Source of the DNA: Hybos culiciformis
Lineage: Eukaryota; Arthropoda; Insecta; Diptera; Hybotidae
Direction: 5' to 3'
DNA length: 64,000 nucleotides
NCBI GenBank assembly: GCA_964007475.1
Contig: OZ023274.1
Coordinates: forward strand, 86,633,936 to 86,697,935
In this document: piece by piece, positions 52,074 through 62,973 of the stretch
How the letters are laid out: each line of letters begins with the position of its first letter
How positions within the stretch are numbered: position 1 is the first letter of the stretch
Program-made: the position numbers and the translations under genes
Notes under the pieces: model-generated
The model's database searches: none
What the model saw: the letters and a program-made list of their open reading frames with translations, nothing else
What the model was told of the DNA's origin: nothing

Positions 52074-53726
52074 CAAAATTCTAGCTCTTAATATTAACTT
52101 TAAGATAGTCCGCATTCCAGTCAAAGTTTCTCATATAAATAACATGGGAAAAATTTCATTTGTTCTTTAGAATTCCGTAGCTCTGCGACAAATGGATCAA
52201 AAGTAATTAATTGCATCATGTTTATTGTAAATTAAACGCTCTACAAAAAAGGTCTTTTATTATTTTTCGCTAAATCTATTGGCTTAAGAGTTATTCGAGC
52301 TCAAAGTTAAATCATATTTCACCTGTACTTCTATTTCATTATTTTAGAAAGCATCTTACTTAAAAAATTTTTTTTTTTACTTATATTTTATTTTTTATTT
52401 TTTAGTTACAAGTTTTTGGTTACTTCAAAATCAAAATGGCTTTTAATTCAAAATTACCATTAACAAACATTTGATAAATTTTTAAAAGCGTTTTAGAATT
52501 TTTTTGGAACCATGCGAAATATTCATTTGGCTTGGCTGTACTTTTTTTATGTTTTTCCATACATTTTTTTTTTAATCCCGTCAAATTGTTTATATAATTT
52601 TACAACAGATGTCTCTATATTAATCGGAGAAAAATAGCAACTTTTTTTTATAATTCCAGCAATAAATAGTAAACCGAATTATAAGTCATATATAATTTTT
52701 TATTGCTGGAACTAAAAAAAAAAAGTTCTCTTTATCCATTTTATATCGCCGTCTCACGAGGGACAAAGACGACTTCAATAAAAACCATCTAATAACATCT
52801 CAAAAAGAGATTAATTAATTATTTCAACTAGAGCAAGATAATTATTTGAGAATACTCAACTGATTTTAAAAATCTAAAAGTAGACTTTCAATTTTTATCG
52901 CATCTACTGTATTATATTGCAATACATAGACTAGATGTTTTTGAAGATTAAAATGAAGATTTTTTTTTGAATGTATTTTCATAAAAATCTCTGAAATAAT
53001 TTTCACTGACCAGGTTTTTAAAATCTTTGACATTTCCGCTTTGTCAATTTTTTTTCGCAACTCATTATTTGCTTCTTTTTTTTACAGAAAAAAATCTTTA
53101 TTTTAATCAGACTTAAAATTAGGCTTTTTTCATTTTATACAACTTTGACACACAGAGTAAAAAAAAAATATTTCAATGTAAATGGCATAATGATTTAAAT
53201 TTTTCACTATATATTTACTCATTTCTAAAAAGATGTTTTCTTGTTATTAATTTCAGTTCCGTAAAAAAGGTTAAAAATCCGTAAAAATTATTATCCTTCA
53301 TTACTATATTTATAAAGTTTAGAAATGTTTGAATAATTTTATATTAAATGGTTTATACTAAAAGGGAAAAATTTGAAAAATGAAAAAATAGCAAATCGAT
53401 CCAAAATAAATTTAAAACAATAATATTCTGATTAGAAAAATTAGGGGTATAATAAAAAGTATAAAAATTGGAAACATTCATTATACATTATTAGAAATAC
53501 TTTTGATTTTAAACCATGTTCGAAACATAATGCAAAATACATTTATAGGTAAATATATATTTTTTTTTTGCCTTTTGCTAGTGAAACTAAAATTTTAATC
53601 AGTTTTCTTAAATATATTTTTGGTAATAAATATTTTTAATGCGTTGGGGATCGTTATGTTGTATTTAGTGCTATAGAATTTAGATCACTAAATGGAGTAT
53701 TATATGCGTCAATACACATGCAATCA
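52074..53726. other. Gene-free stretch
   Basis: No supported gene. It contains a hairpin at 52626-52736; the rest is AT-rich with poly-T and poly-A runs. Confidence 0.5.
52626..52736. repeat. Hairpin-forming inverted repeat
   Basis: The left arm contains aattccagcaataaa and the right arm tttattgctggaact, extended on both sides by poly-T / poly-A and ggagaaaaa / tctctttatcc. The spacer is about 30 bp. It may be a tiny fold-back element. Confidence 0.65.
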
Positions 53727-53830
53727 TTTAGATGCATCTGCGTAAATAATGAAAAAATTTAGATGCATCAGCGTATATAATGAAAAAATTTAGATGCATC
53801 AGCGTAAATAATGAAATCATTTAGATGTTT
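53727..53830. repeat. 31-bp tandem repeat, about 3.4 units
   Basis: The unit tttagatgcatcagcgtaaa plus taatgaaaaaa starts at 53727, 53758, 53789 and 53820, an exact 31-bp period with few substitutions. The last unit breaks off after tttagatg. Confidence 0.92.
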
Positions 53831-53869
53831 CGTATTGAATATTACGTAATAAATAAACAAACATAATAT

Positions 53870-54185
53870 CTCTCACAATATTTCAATACAGCCAAATACA
53901 GCCAAATACAAAAAAAAAAGAGAAAAAATGAGAAGAAAAAATATTCTCTCTTTGCAGCTACCTCTCCCCTACGCATTAAAACAGTATATTGGATATGTAA
54001 ACAAAATTTGTTATACAACTCGTTCTGTATTTACACAAAAATACATTGACACTTGTCAATTTATATCACTCGACCTTCGGTCTGGTGATATAAGTATTGA
54101 CTCGTGTCAATGTATTTTTGTGTATACAGAACTCTTAATTAATAACAAATTTAGTTTACATATTCAATAATCTACTATTATGTAT
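53870..54185. repeat. Palindromic repeat, copy C (inverted relative to copy A)
   Basis: The inverted repeat 53988-54168 has arms attggatatgtaaac / gtttacatattcaat, tttgttat / ataacaaa and tacacaaaaatacattgaca plus c, mirrored on the right. The centre atcactcgaccttcggtctg plus gtgatat is the reverse complement of copy A's centre with few changes. The flank ctctcccctacgcattaaaacagtat corresponds to copy A's right flank on the other strand. It ends in aatctactatt, the inverted form of copy A's left edge. Confidence 0.75.
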
Positions 54186-54937
54186 GGAAATATAATAATG
54201 TAACACATATTAATCGTAGAATAAACAAATTTTTATTATACACATAATAATTTTATCAAAAAAAAATTCGCAGAAAATTTTATCCACTTGAAGCTTATTT
54301 TTAGGTTAGTAAGTATAATTATAAATAGTGTTATCTTAATTTTTTATTTTTTTTTATTATCATTGTTTGTTTAAAATCAACAATCCACTTAGAAAGTAAA
54401 TTAAATTCGGAAGTTGCGATAATTTGGTTGAATGGAATCTGACATAATATTATACGGGTAAGCTCTTTTGACGTGTAAAGTATTTGCATTTTTCTAGTTA
54501 CAGAAGAATTCTTTTTTTTTGTTATTTTATTAAATTTCTTTACTGTGCATTTTATTTTTAACCTAAGCTTACAACTTCAACTCCAATCTTGACATTATTA
54601 TGAGAAACATCATTGTAGTTCCGACCGGCTAAAATAATTGACACTTAATAAAATTTTAACTTAGATAAAAATTCATAAATTAATTCAATATCAGGTTTTA
54701 TTTTTCTGGTTTTTTACTGACAGAAATCGCTTTCTATAGAACCGTATTAAGTAAGGCTGTTCTCAAAATTTCGATCGTAGAAATGACAGTTTATACACAA
54801 CCATTAAAAAATGTTGAAAATTAAAATAAACTTTATTTTGCTATATATATATTTATAATTGTAAATGATAGAAGTTATTGTTTACATTATTTAATGAATT
54901 AAAATAGGTAAACTTCATACGCAAACTAATGTTTTAA
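54186..54937. other. Gene-free stretch downstream of the pseudoprotease gene
   Basis: No supported gene or repeat. Confidence 0.5.
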
Positions 54938-54943
54938 TTTATT
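54938..54943 (-). terminator. Polyadenylation signal of the first pseudoprotease gene
   Basis: TTTATT on the plus strand, i.e. AATAAA on the minus strand, about 55 bp after the stop codon of the gene ending at 54996. Confidence 0.55.
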
Positions 54944-54995
54944 ATTAACTTCTTATGCTGATTTTATATATTTTCCTCCGCTATTTAATTCTTAC

Positions 54996-55760
54996 TTAAT
55001 TAATTGTATTTTGAATCCAATGATGGAATTTTTTGATACTGTGATGAATTAAAGTCCATTTATTATTTTTTATTGTGACACAACAGCCAACTCCAATTAA
55101 TTTCGGATTTTCTGGCCATCCAATTATTAAACCACTTCCCACAAGTTTGAATTCGGCAGCCTTGTTCGCATCGTAATATCCTTTAGTGCAAATGTATAAT
55201 TCTCGAATTTCCGGCATATCAGTTTCATGTTCACATTCCGAACTTGTAATTAATACATTCTTGGCGTATCTTAATGTATTTGAACTTGGAGTAAAGCCAA
55301 AGTTAATAGCTAATGATCCGTTCATTGTTGATTCATTAAGTTTTTCCAACGCTATTGGCTGAATTTCTGCTGAAAATTCTAATTTTATGGGTAATTTTAT
55401 CAAAACTAATGTTTTTTGATCAAATGGATCTAGAAAAACTGTAGAATTTGTAATTGCAATTGAAAAAGATTCGTAATTCGACTTAAAAAGTTTTTGATGA
55501 AAACTAATTGAAATATTATTTCTAATATAATCTGAAAATACTGACTCCTTTACACAACTCCACTTTGTTAATATCCATCTCGAATTCAAAATAGTTCCAC
55601 TACAATCGTCTACGTTACCGTTTAAATCTGTTGAAATGATATAAACATAATATGGAAATTGATCTATGTCATCCACTGCAACCGAATTATCAATCGCATT
55701 AATAGGTAATACGAACGTTATGAGAGCAGCAAATATGAATGAAATTAATTTGCAACACAT
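54996..55760 (-). CDS. Secreted serine protease homolog, catalytically dead (254 aa)
   Basis: A single-exon gene for a chymotrypsin-fold (S1) protein. Residues 1-22 form a signal peptide ending PINA. Fold landmarks are QFPYYVYI (34-41), Cys53 and Cys69 flanking WILTKWSC (62-69), LVLIKLPI (118-125), and LIGVGCC (221-227) near the C-terminal strand, ending in an amphipathic FHHWIQNTI helix typical of the family. All three catalytic positions appear changed: His57 in TAAHC becomes Ser68 in TKWSC; Asp102 in the DIALIKL motif becomes Thr117; GDSGGPLV aligns with LVGSGLII, so Ser195 is Gly208. The usual activation site (IVGG) is also absent; the mature start reads IDNSVAV. It is therefore a pseudoprotease, probably binding rather than cleaving. 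It has the same orientation as, and similar architecture to, the gene at 56297-57304, suggesting tandem duplication. Confidence 0.85.
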   Translation of the reverse strand: MCCKLISFIFAALITFVLPINAIDNSVAVDDIDQFPYYVYIISTDLNGNVDDCSGTILNSRWILTKWSCVKESVFSDYIRNNISISFHQKLFKSNYESFSIAITNSTVFLDPFDQKTLVLIKLPIKLEFSAEIQPIALEKLNESTMNGSLAINFGFTPSSNTLRYAKNVLITSSECEHETDMPEIRELYICTKGYYDANKAAEFKLVGSGLIIGWPENPKLIGVGCCVTIKNNKWTLIHHSIKKFHHWIQNTIN

Positions 55761-56296
55761 TGTAATATTGTATAATTTTGCGTTGACCTGATGCAGTTAA
55801 CAGTGTACTTCGAATTAAGTATTTTATTACGATAAAAAGAATTTATATAGTAATTAATTTTAAACAATGTTGCTGATAAGATTTTTAATAATATAGATAG
55901 TTATTAACATTGATAAAATATAAAGAAATGCCGCTCATACATACATTCAAAATACTTATACTATGGCATAATATTGATTTTAAATTTCCAAGAATGTACA
56001 ACAATATTTCAATCCTGAACGTATAAAATAAAATACAATTAAGTAATTTTTAAATAAATTTTATTTTTATTGTAATTCTTATTTTAGATACGTCCATATT
56101 TATGTATTATTTTTATATTTGAACTTTAAAGCGAAAAATTGATGCGCGTAAAAAAAAATTAAGCCAGATTATCTTGAGTATTTGTTAATGAAATAATTAA
56201 TAGTAATATTATTATTAAGAATCTAAGTTGGTTGATTTAAATTGTCGGTAGTTAAGCTTAGTAAATGTTTGTTAAGTTCTCCATTAACAATAATAA
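55761..56296. other. Spacer between the two pseudoprotease genes
   Basis: 536 bp of AT-rich sequence that must hold the promoter of the left gene and the 3' end of the right gene. No clear TATA box was recognised. TTTATT words near 56060 could be the minus-strand polyA signal of the right gene. Confidence 0.5.
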
Positions 56297-57304
56297 TTAA
56301 ACAGGAGTTAATATTTCAATAGTGGTTGGATCTACAACTGTTGTTGAAAAATCGTTGTCGGTTACTTCGTCTGCTGTTGTATCTGCTCTCTCAGTTGTGA
56401 TTTGGGATGATGTGTCATTATTTGATTCAGTAGTGGTTGATGTGATTGTAGTTGTTATTGGTAAGGTGGATGATGATGTTTCAGTACTTGTTGTAGTTGT
56501 ATTTGGTGTTGTAGTTTCAGTTGTTGATGGAATTGTTGATGTCGTCTTCATAGTAGTTGTTGTAACAATGTCATCACCAACTCCACTTTCAAACTTAATC
56601 CAACTGAGAAATTTAGAAATTTTAACAAAGTGGAATTGTTTCTCGAACAGTGGCTTAGTTAAAATACCAATTAATTGTGGTTCTTTTCTGCTGAACTGAT
56701 TCAATATAAGACCAGTACCAATATTTCCGCTACCATTTAGGTACGCATAGCCTAGCGAAACAGCACAGTATTCGTAATAGATGTCCATATCGGCACACTT
56801 ATCATGCGTTTCAATTCGTATAAGCCCATATTTCAATCTGTTAGAAATAAAATCAATACCTGGAAAATGAGCGATTTGTTTATTGAATGAGGAGGACTGC
56901 TCACCGTTGTATAATCGAATTGGCTTAAGGGTTTCAGAAAATTTTAAATCAATTGGTAATTTAATTAATGCCAAATCAAAGTAAATATCTGGATATGGTC
57001 TTATCGCTGATGATTCCAAAATTAACATGAATGCAGCTCGGTTGTTGAGGTTATTCAAAACCAGTTGATTAAAAAAAATACCGTATTGTCTGCTTTTAAT
57101 TAAACAAAAGTGGGATGTAATAATCCAAGTTTTGCTGATTATCGATCCTCCGCAATAACGATTTTCATCTATTACTTTAATTGTGACATGTTCCGGAAAT
57201 TGCCTGAGAGTACTTACAATCTCACCGTTATTTCCGGGAATAACATTGCAAAAAGTACCGACTAGGTAAATAGTAATCAAGATAAAATATATTACGAGTT
57301 TCAT
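56297..57304 (-). CDS. Secreted serine protease homolog with Thr/Ser-rich tail (335 aa)
   Basis: A single-exon gene. Residues 1-19 are a signal peptide (MKLVIYFILITIYLVGTFC). The chymotrypsin-like domain follows: QFPEHVTI (35-42), CGGSIIS (51-57), WIITSHFC (60-67), YFDLALIKLPI (108-118), the SGNIGTGLI region (192-200), and a C-terminal helix near FLSWIKF. In alignment with WVLTAAHC the catalytic His57 is Phe66, although a His sits one residue earlier. Asp102 is kept as Asp110. GDSGGPLI becomes GNIGTGLI, so Ser195 is Ile195. The protein should be inactive. Residues 248-335 are a low-complexity Thr/Ser tail (TTTTMKTTSTIPSTTETTT and so on), likely heavily O-glycosylated like a mucin. The open frame on the opposite strand across this tail is only its Val-rich shadow. 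Confidence 0.87.
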   Translation of the reverse strand: MKLVIYFILITIYLVGTFCNVIPGNNGEIVSTLRQFPEHVTIKVIDENRYCGGSIISKTWIITSHFCLIKSRQYGIFFNQLVLNNLNNRAAFMLILESSAIRPYPDIYFDLALIKLPIDLKFSETLKPIRLYNGEQSSSFNKQIAHFPGIDFISNRLKYGLIRIETHDKCADMDIYYEYCAVSLGYAYLNGSGNIGTGLILNQFSRKEPQLIGILTKPLFEKQFHFVKISKFLSWIKFESGVGDDIVTTTTMKTTSTIPSTTETTTPNTTTTSTETSSSTLPITTTITSTTTESNNDTSSQITTERADTTADEVTDNDFSTTVVDPTTIEILTPV

Positions 57305-57723
57305 GCTATTTTCTTTGCTTTTAAGATAGAACTGATAAATATCACGTTAATTTAATAAATTTTATACTAAAATAAGTACATTTATATAGTAATGTCAGAG
57401 GAAATAGATAAGAATTTTGTTTCATCAACTTGTAGATATATTTTTAATTAAAATGAAATATTATTACGGGATTAATAATTATTTTTTGTCATAGAAAGTC
57501 AACAACAAAATATTAGATTCAAGAAGATACTGAGTGCTAACACAAATTAAAGTTCTGTAAAATTAACGTAATACTAATCAAATTCTTTTCGTAATAAAAG
57601 TCCTCCATCTCACTACGAACTAGATATACGTATATAGTTAAAAAAACAATTTAATGACAAACAGACAGCTTACACAAGAATATTTCTTATTTTTGTTGTA
57701 CGTTAAGAACGGGTGTAATGTTT

Positions 57724-57955
57724 ATTCAACTGCTCTTTCAACATGTTGAAGCATTCGCTACAAACATTTAAAGTAAGTTGAAAAACTTAAATTCTAAAAG
57801 TCTTTCAATTTGTCTATCAACTTCAATGTAACTACTTATACAAAATATTGAAATGGTTTGATGATATATATTGAACCAGGTTGAAGAACTTGTTGAAAAC
57901 ACTATCAAGAACTCTACAGTTGGAAAACTCAAGTTGCATAACCATTCAACTCACC
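57724..57955. repeat. Segment rich in ttcaac/gttgaa words
   Basis: About ten copies of ttcaac, tcaact or their complements in 230 bp, including the palindrome cttt+caacatgttg+aag near 57745. It may be the remains of a repeat with multiple short inverted words; no termini were found. Confidence 0.4.
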
Positions 57956-59910
57956 AGCATAATACATTAGAAATAAACGTATAGTCGAAGCTTATATACT
58001 ACAATTGTTTCTTTCACAAATTAGAAATTAAAAAAAGTTTTATTTTAAAAAGTTAACAGAATGAAATAATTTTTGTTGTACTATTAATGGTTGGTTAATT
58101 GGTTATTAAATGAATAAATAAAAAAATCATTTTAATAAATATAACTAATTGAGATTTTAACAGTTTGAATATTATTTGAAGTGTAATCATCTATATTCTA
58201 TATATTATGATGAAATTAAATATTATTTTATTTTGTTGATTATTGATAAAGTTATATTACTTATAATATGTTCTTTTTAAGGATTCGTGTTGCGTTGTGG
58301 CTTAAAAGTTTGTGAGAAAAATTGGTTTTCAATTAAAAAAAAAAAGGAAATAAATTTATGTGGGCTATATTCATATTAATTATTTATTCATTAAAAACCG
58401 TAGTAGAGAAAGTAACTGCACGTTTTTGTATTTTATGTTAAAATTTTTTTTATTTTTATTTTGTTTATCTACCTTTTTTTGCTTATTTATTTAATGTTTA
58501 TTTGTTTGTGTACAAACGAATTTTAAGATATTAGGTACGTACGTACATATGTTGTGTATGATAATATCTATATACTAGACTGGTTTACACTGTTTTTTCG
58601 ACGACTTTCCTAATTCTAAATACTTAGATTAGCTTTAGAAACAATAAGATCAACGTAGACCTTCACTTCTTGGTAGAATAATTTACACTTTTACAATTTT
58701 TTTACATTTTCAATTACGAATTTGATACCGCGTTATAAGTTTTTCTAAGTAAATTTCAAAAAGAACACTTCTCTTTTTATAAATTTTGAGTTTCCATATC
58801 TAGTGCTATTTTAAACAGTATTCATAAATCTTTTTTTCGATTCCGAATTTACAAAACTGAAAACTTAAATGAACCCTAACATTATTACCTGAAAAATAAA
58901 CCAGTCTTATACAATACATACTAAGATTAAACTTATTTAATAAACCGTAAAATGAAAATCTCTGATATCGAGGATTCTTTTTTTTTTAATTAAGACTGTT
59001 TTAAGATATAAATAGAATGAATTAAGCTTTTACTAACAAAAATATTTCCACTTAAAGAGGATAAAATAAATTTTGTTGAAAACTTATCCAAATATCAACT
59101 CAGGGGAAAAAAATTTCGTCTTAAATTACGATAACATTTTTCTGAAAATCAGAAATCCTACTTTTGTTTTAATTGGTAGGCAAATTGTAATTAAGATCAA
59201 AAATTAAAAAAACGAAAAAAAATATTTATTATGAATTTTCCTGTATTTGAGTCAGAATCTTTCTTACATAAAACTCAGTAATTAATTTGAATGAATATCT
59301 CGCTTTTTTTTGAGATGAAGTCAGCTTAAGAATCAAGCTTATTTTTAAGACTGGGGTAACTTGCTTCGCTTTAATTAAGTTAATATATCAAAGATTATTT
59401 CGAGATAAGTGTAATAAAATCTGTTTCAAATTATCATGTATATATATCTAGATAAAAGTACTTAGTTTTGCATATCTGAGGACAAATAAAGTTTTTATAG
59501 GTACTTTAAATTTTAAATGTGAATAATATTATCACTTTTTGGCCATTTAAAACCTTTTTATTACTGGTTTGACATTTTATAATGTTTCACATTATTACCA
59601 AATAAAAACATATATTTTAACATTTTAACATAATAATACTATATATGTATGTACTTTTGTGTATATAAAAAAAAGGAAATTATGTGTTTCCTAGAATTTC
59701 AATGATAAATAAATAAATTTTGTTTTTTATTTTTTTTAGAAAATTATTAAGGGGCATTACCTTAAAGGAACATTAAATGAAGTATTAACGAAAAATTATT
59801 TTAGAATTGTGAAAAAGATAAGGAAGCATTTTTTTTTTTTTGACAAAAATTACGTGATATATTTTCAGAAGACAAATTTAGGAAACATTAAATATCAGAA
59901 AAGAAAGTTC

Positions 59911-59952
59911 AGTATTTATTTAGTTGTGTATAGTATTTATTTAGTTGTGTAT
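59911..59952. repeat. 21-bp tandem duplication
   Basis: agtatttatttagttgtgta plus t occurs twice in succession. Confidence 0.9.
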
Positions 59953-62569
59953 AGGATTCTTGCACTTCTAATTTATATCTAATATACAGAACAATAAAGA
60001 ATAAATTGACTAAAAAAGATGCAATAATATTATTGAACTGATAAGTTGTAAAATAATTTGAATCAATAAGTTTAAGAAATAACTAAAATAGTTCATTAGT
60101 TAGTTCTCAGTATGAATTTACTCTTTATAATATAAGGCTATTTTATGGTTTTAAACTTAGGAATTCAATATTGTTCAGTATTTTACATAGCGCGCTTGCG
60201 ATTGTGATTGTGGTTTTGATTCTCGTTAATGTTGATCTTAGATCCTTAAACTTATTTTATTTTTGATAATTTTCAAATAAAAATTTATTTAAATAACGCA
60301 AATAAATATGTACAGAGGTATATTCCTGAAGTATTTATTTTTGAAATTTTTTTGAACAAGATTATTGCTGATTTTATTAGTGATAAGTTATTTCATCATT
60401 TCATTAATGATAAATTATTTTAATATAACATATTAATCAATATTATCGCTTAATGATACATTATGTAGGTACATAAAATTAAGCTCTCAAATATTTAAAC
60501 ATGTAAAAAACATTATTAGAATTTGATTTTTGTAAGCCTCACTACCAACACTGATACTGAAGACTTTTGACTAAGGAATGAGATGCTTAAACTTTTTGAT
60601 TCATTTTGATTGATGTGATGTATATATAAAGTATCTACGTACTATTCTACATATGTACAATGTACAAATTCTATTTTATTTCTACAAATTCTATTTTTTT
60701 AATACATGATTTTATAAAATCCAATTTTTTTTTTTTAGTTTATTGCTTAAGGAAATTAAATGGTGTGATATTTTTTATGCTTTCATATACAGAATATCAA
60801 AACGTTAAGCTATGTTTTTTATGCAAAAAAATAAAAAAAAAAATTAAAATGATATTATTATTCAGACATTTGAAAATAATAATAATTTCTAAACGACATC
60901 TTTCATTCTATTTTAAAAAAATGATTTATGTTATAATTATAAAGAAAATGTTTTGTTTATGACGTTTATGTTATAATCCGTAAAGGCGTATATCTATTTC
61001 AATATCATTTCTATTTTTCTATATATTTATAGAAATTTCACGCCTTTTCTGAGTAAATCGAAAAAATTTCACATAAAATATAAACATTAATTTTTATTTG
61101 GCAGAAGAAGCTAATAAAATGAAGAAAGAAAAAGAAATTGTCATTTTATGTTTAGAGACGTTTGTGCCGAGACACTTATAATATAGTTTTAAACAAAAAC
61201 ATGACAAATTGTTGGTCAATATTTCAATGGTTTCAAAATTAAAATTATAACAACCAATAATTTTTTCTTATTCAACTTTTTAATATATCTTCACGACGAT
61301 TAAAAACTTAAGAACGTTTGAAGAACCAAATCAAAATATTTGAAATTTTTTTTTTAATGATTCTTGAAATTGTTCTATTTAAATATGCAAAGCAAAGGAT
61401 ATTTATGTACATAAATACGTACATAAATCCGTATACACTACATACATTAATAGACAATATTTTCATTTTATATTTCGTACATTGAAATGAATATAAAAAT
61501 TTTGTACATATGTATATATAAATAAATATATGTAAGAAAATTCTTAAAAGAGTTTATATTGCAAAAAGGATAAATCATTGTGACATTCTATTTTCTCACA
61601 ACTCAAAGAGGACTTAAAATACGTATGTGGTGCACAATTTTAAATCTAAAAAGAAAAAATGTATTCACTAGATCCGAATAGAAGAAAAATATTAAATTAA
61701 ATTAATGCACGTTAAAAAAATATTGAGTTTTTGATTTTATAGAATTTTTTTTTTCATTTTTTTTTACGTAAATTTATTTAAGTTTAACAGGGCGTACCAT
61801 CACATTAGTTAATTATGTCAAGTGTTAATGTTAAATGTCTTTGAGATAACTCTTTTATGTACATAATTACGTATGTGTCTTAAATCAAATAGCTAATATA
61901 TTGTATTTGTATTAATTCTTGAGAAAACTAAACTCAATTTTCACCCCGAAAATAAAAAATTTTCAATTTCTTCTTTTTGTTGCCATTTTTTAGTTATTTT
62001 GATATGAAATTATTTTGTGAAAATATTACTGCAAGAATTCCAAATTTTGTAAATTTTTTTAGATTTTATAATTTTTTGTGTGGTTTTTAATCAATATATA
62101 TAATGTGTCGAATAAAAACGATCGTCCAATAATATAACATACTATTAGCTACAGAATATTTGAAAATATTTTCTATATGACATATGATGAGTCATATATG
62201 TATGATTTTCTTATTTTTACCTTCACACATTTAAAGATAGAAATAATATCATATATTTCGTATACCTAATATTAAAGTAAATAATAACATTTTTAACCAT
62301 TAATGAGTGCGGTATAAATTCAAAGCAAAAATATTGTATTATTATATTTCTATACTTTTAAGTAGAAAATTTTATTCTAAAAACATGATTATAAATTTTA
62401 ATTGTAACAAATTTATCCCATGAGTTATTTAATTTGATTATAAGTAGAATTCTTAAATTATGAAACATAAACTCATCCGAATTGAATAAAATCATTCTCC
62501 TTAGATGGAATTTTAAAATCATTTGAATTTAAAAAAATATATAATAATTTGTATAGCTTAAATTTAAAG

Positions 62570-62965
62570 CAGCGTTACCAACTTAGGGGTTTTCCCCCTA
62601 GATTTAGGGGTTTTTTTTGTTGACAGAGGGATTTTTAGGGGGTAATTTGTTTCAGGGGTTTTTTTAGGGGTATGATGTATGATCTTAAAAGCGAAGATTT
62701 AGATGACATTTGTAATATTTTTGATTGCATTTCAATACCTTATTTGCTAATTTTACCTAATTTGCTAATTTTATTATAAATAAATAATTTTATTATTTAT
62801 ATAATTTACGATGTGCGTTATATATTTTTCTTCAAGCATCTATTTGAAATCCTCATAGGTATATAAGTATAGCTGTTATAATATCTATAAAAAAAAATTT
62901 AGGGGTTTTTTAGGGGGAAATTTTATTTTTTTAGTGGGAAACATTTGAAAAGGTTGGTAACCCTG
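62570..62965. mobile_element. hAT-type MITE with perfect 8-bp target duplication
   Basis: The ends are CAGCGTTACCAAC and GTTGGTAACCCTG, inverted repeats with one mismatch of the hAT CAGGGTTACC type. The 8-mer atttaaag flanks both ends exactly (62562-62569 and 62966-62973). Subterminal words taggggtttt and taggggg recur near both ends. The 396-bp body has no transposase, so it is non-autonomous. The intact duplication suggests recent insertion. Confidence 0.9.
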
Positions 62966-62973
62966 ATTTAAAG

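Larger units (their letters stand above)
57305..62561. other. Gene-free stretch
   Basis: No supported gene. It contains a ttcaac/gttgaa-rich segment (57724-57955) and a 21-bp tandem duplication (59911-59952). Short open frames such as the one at 60660 are Ile/Phe/Lys-rich and look like chance. Confidence 0.5.

Noticed and set aside
51732..52124. 130-codon minus-strand frame
   Set aside because: Most of it is the 200-bp N gap.
53928..54170. 80-codon plus-strand frame
   Set aside because: It lies entirely across palindromic repeat copy C and its flank; a chance frame in a repeat.
56322..56699. 125-codon Val-rich open frame on the plus strand
   Set aside because: It is the exact antisense of the Thr/Ser-rich tail and adjoining part of the minus-strand pseudoprotease; its composition is explained by that.
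60660..60962. 100-codon frame
   Set aside because: Lys/Ile/Phe-rich with homopolymer-derived runs; no family resemblance, no start context.
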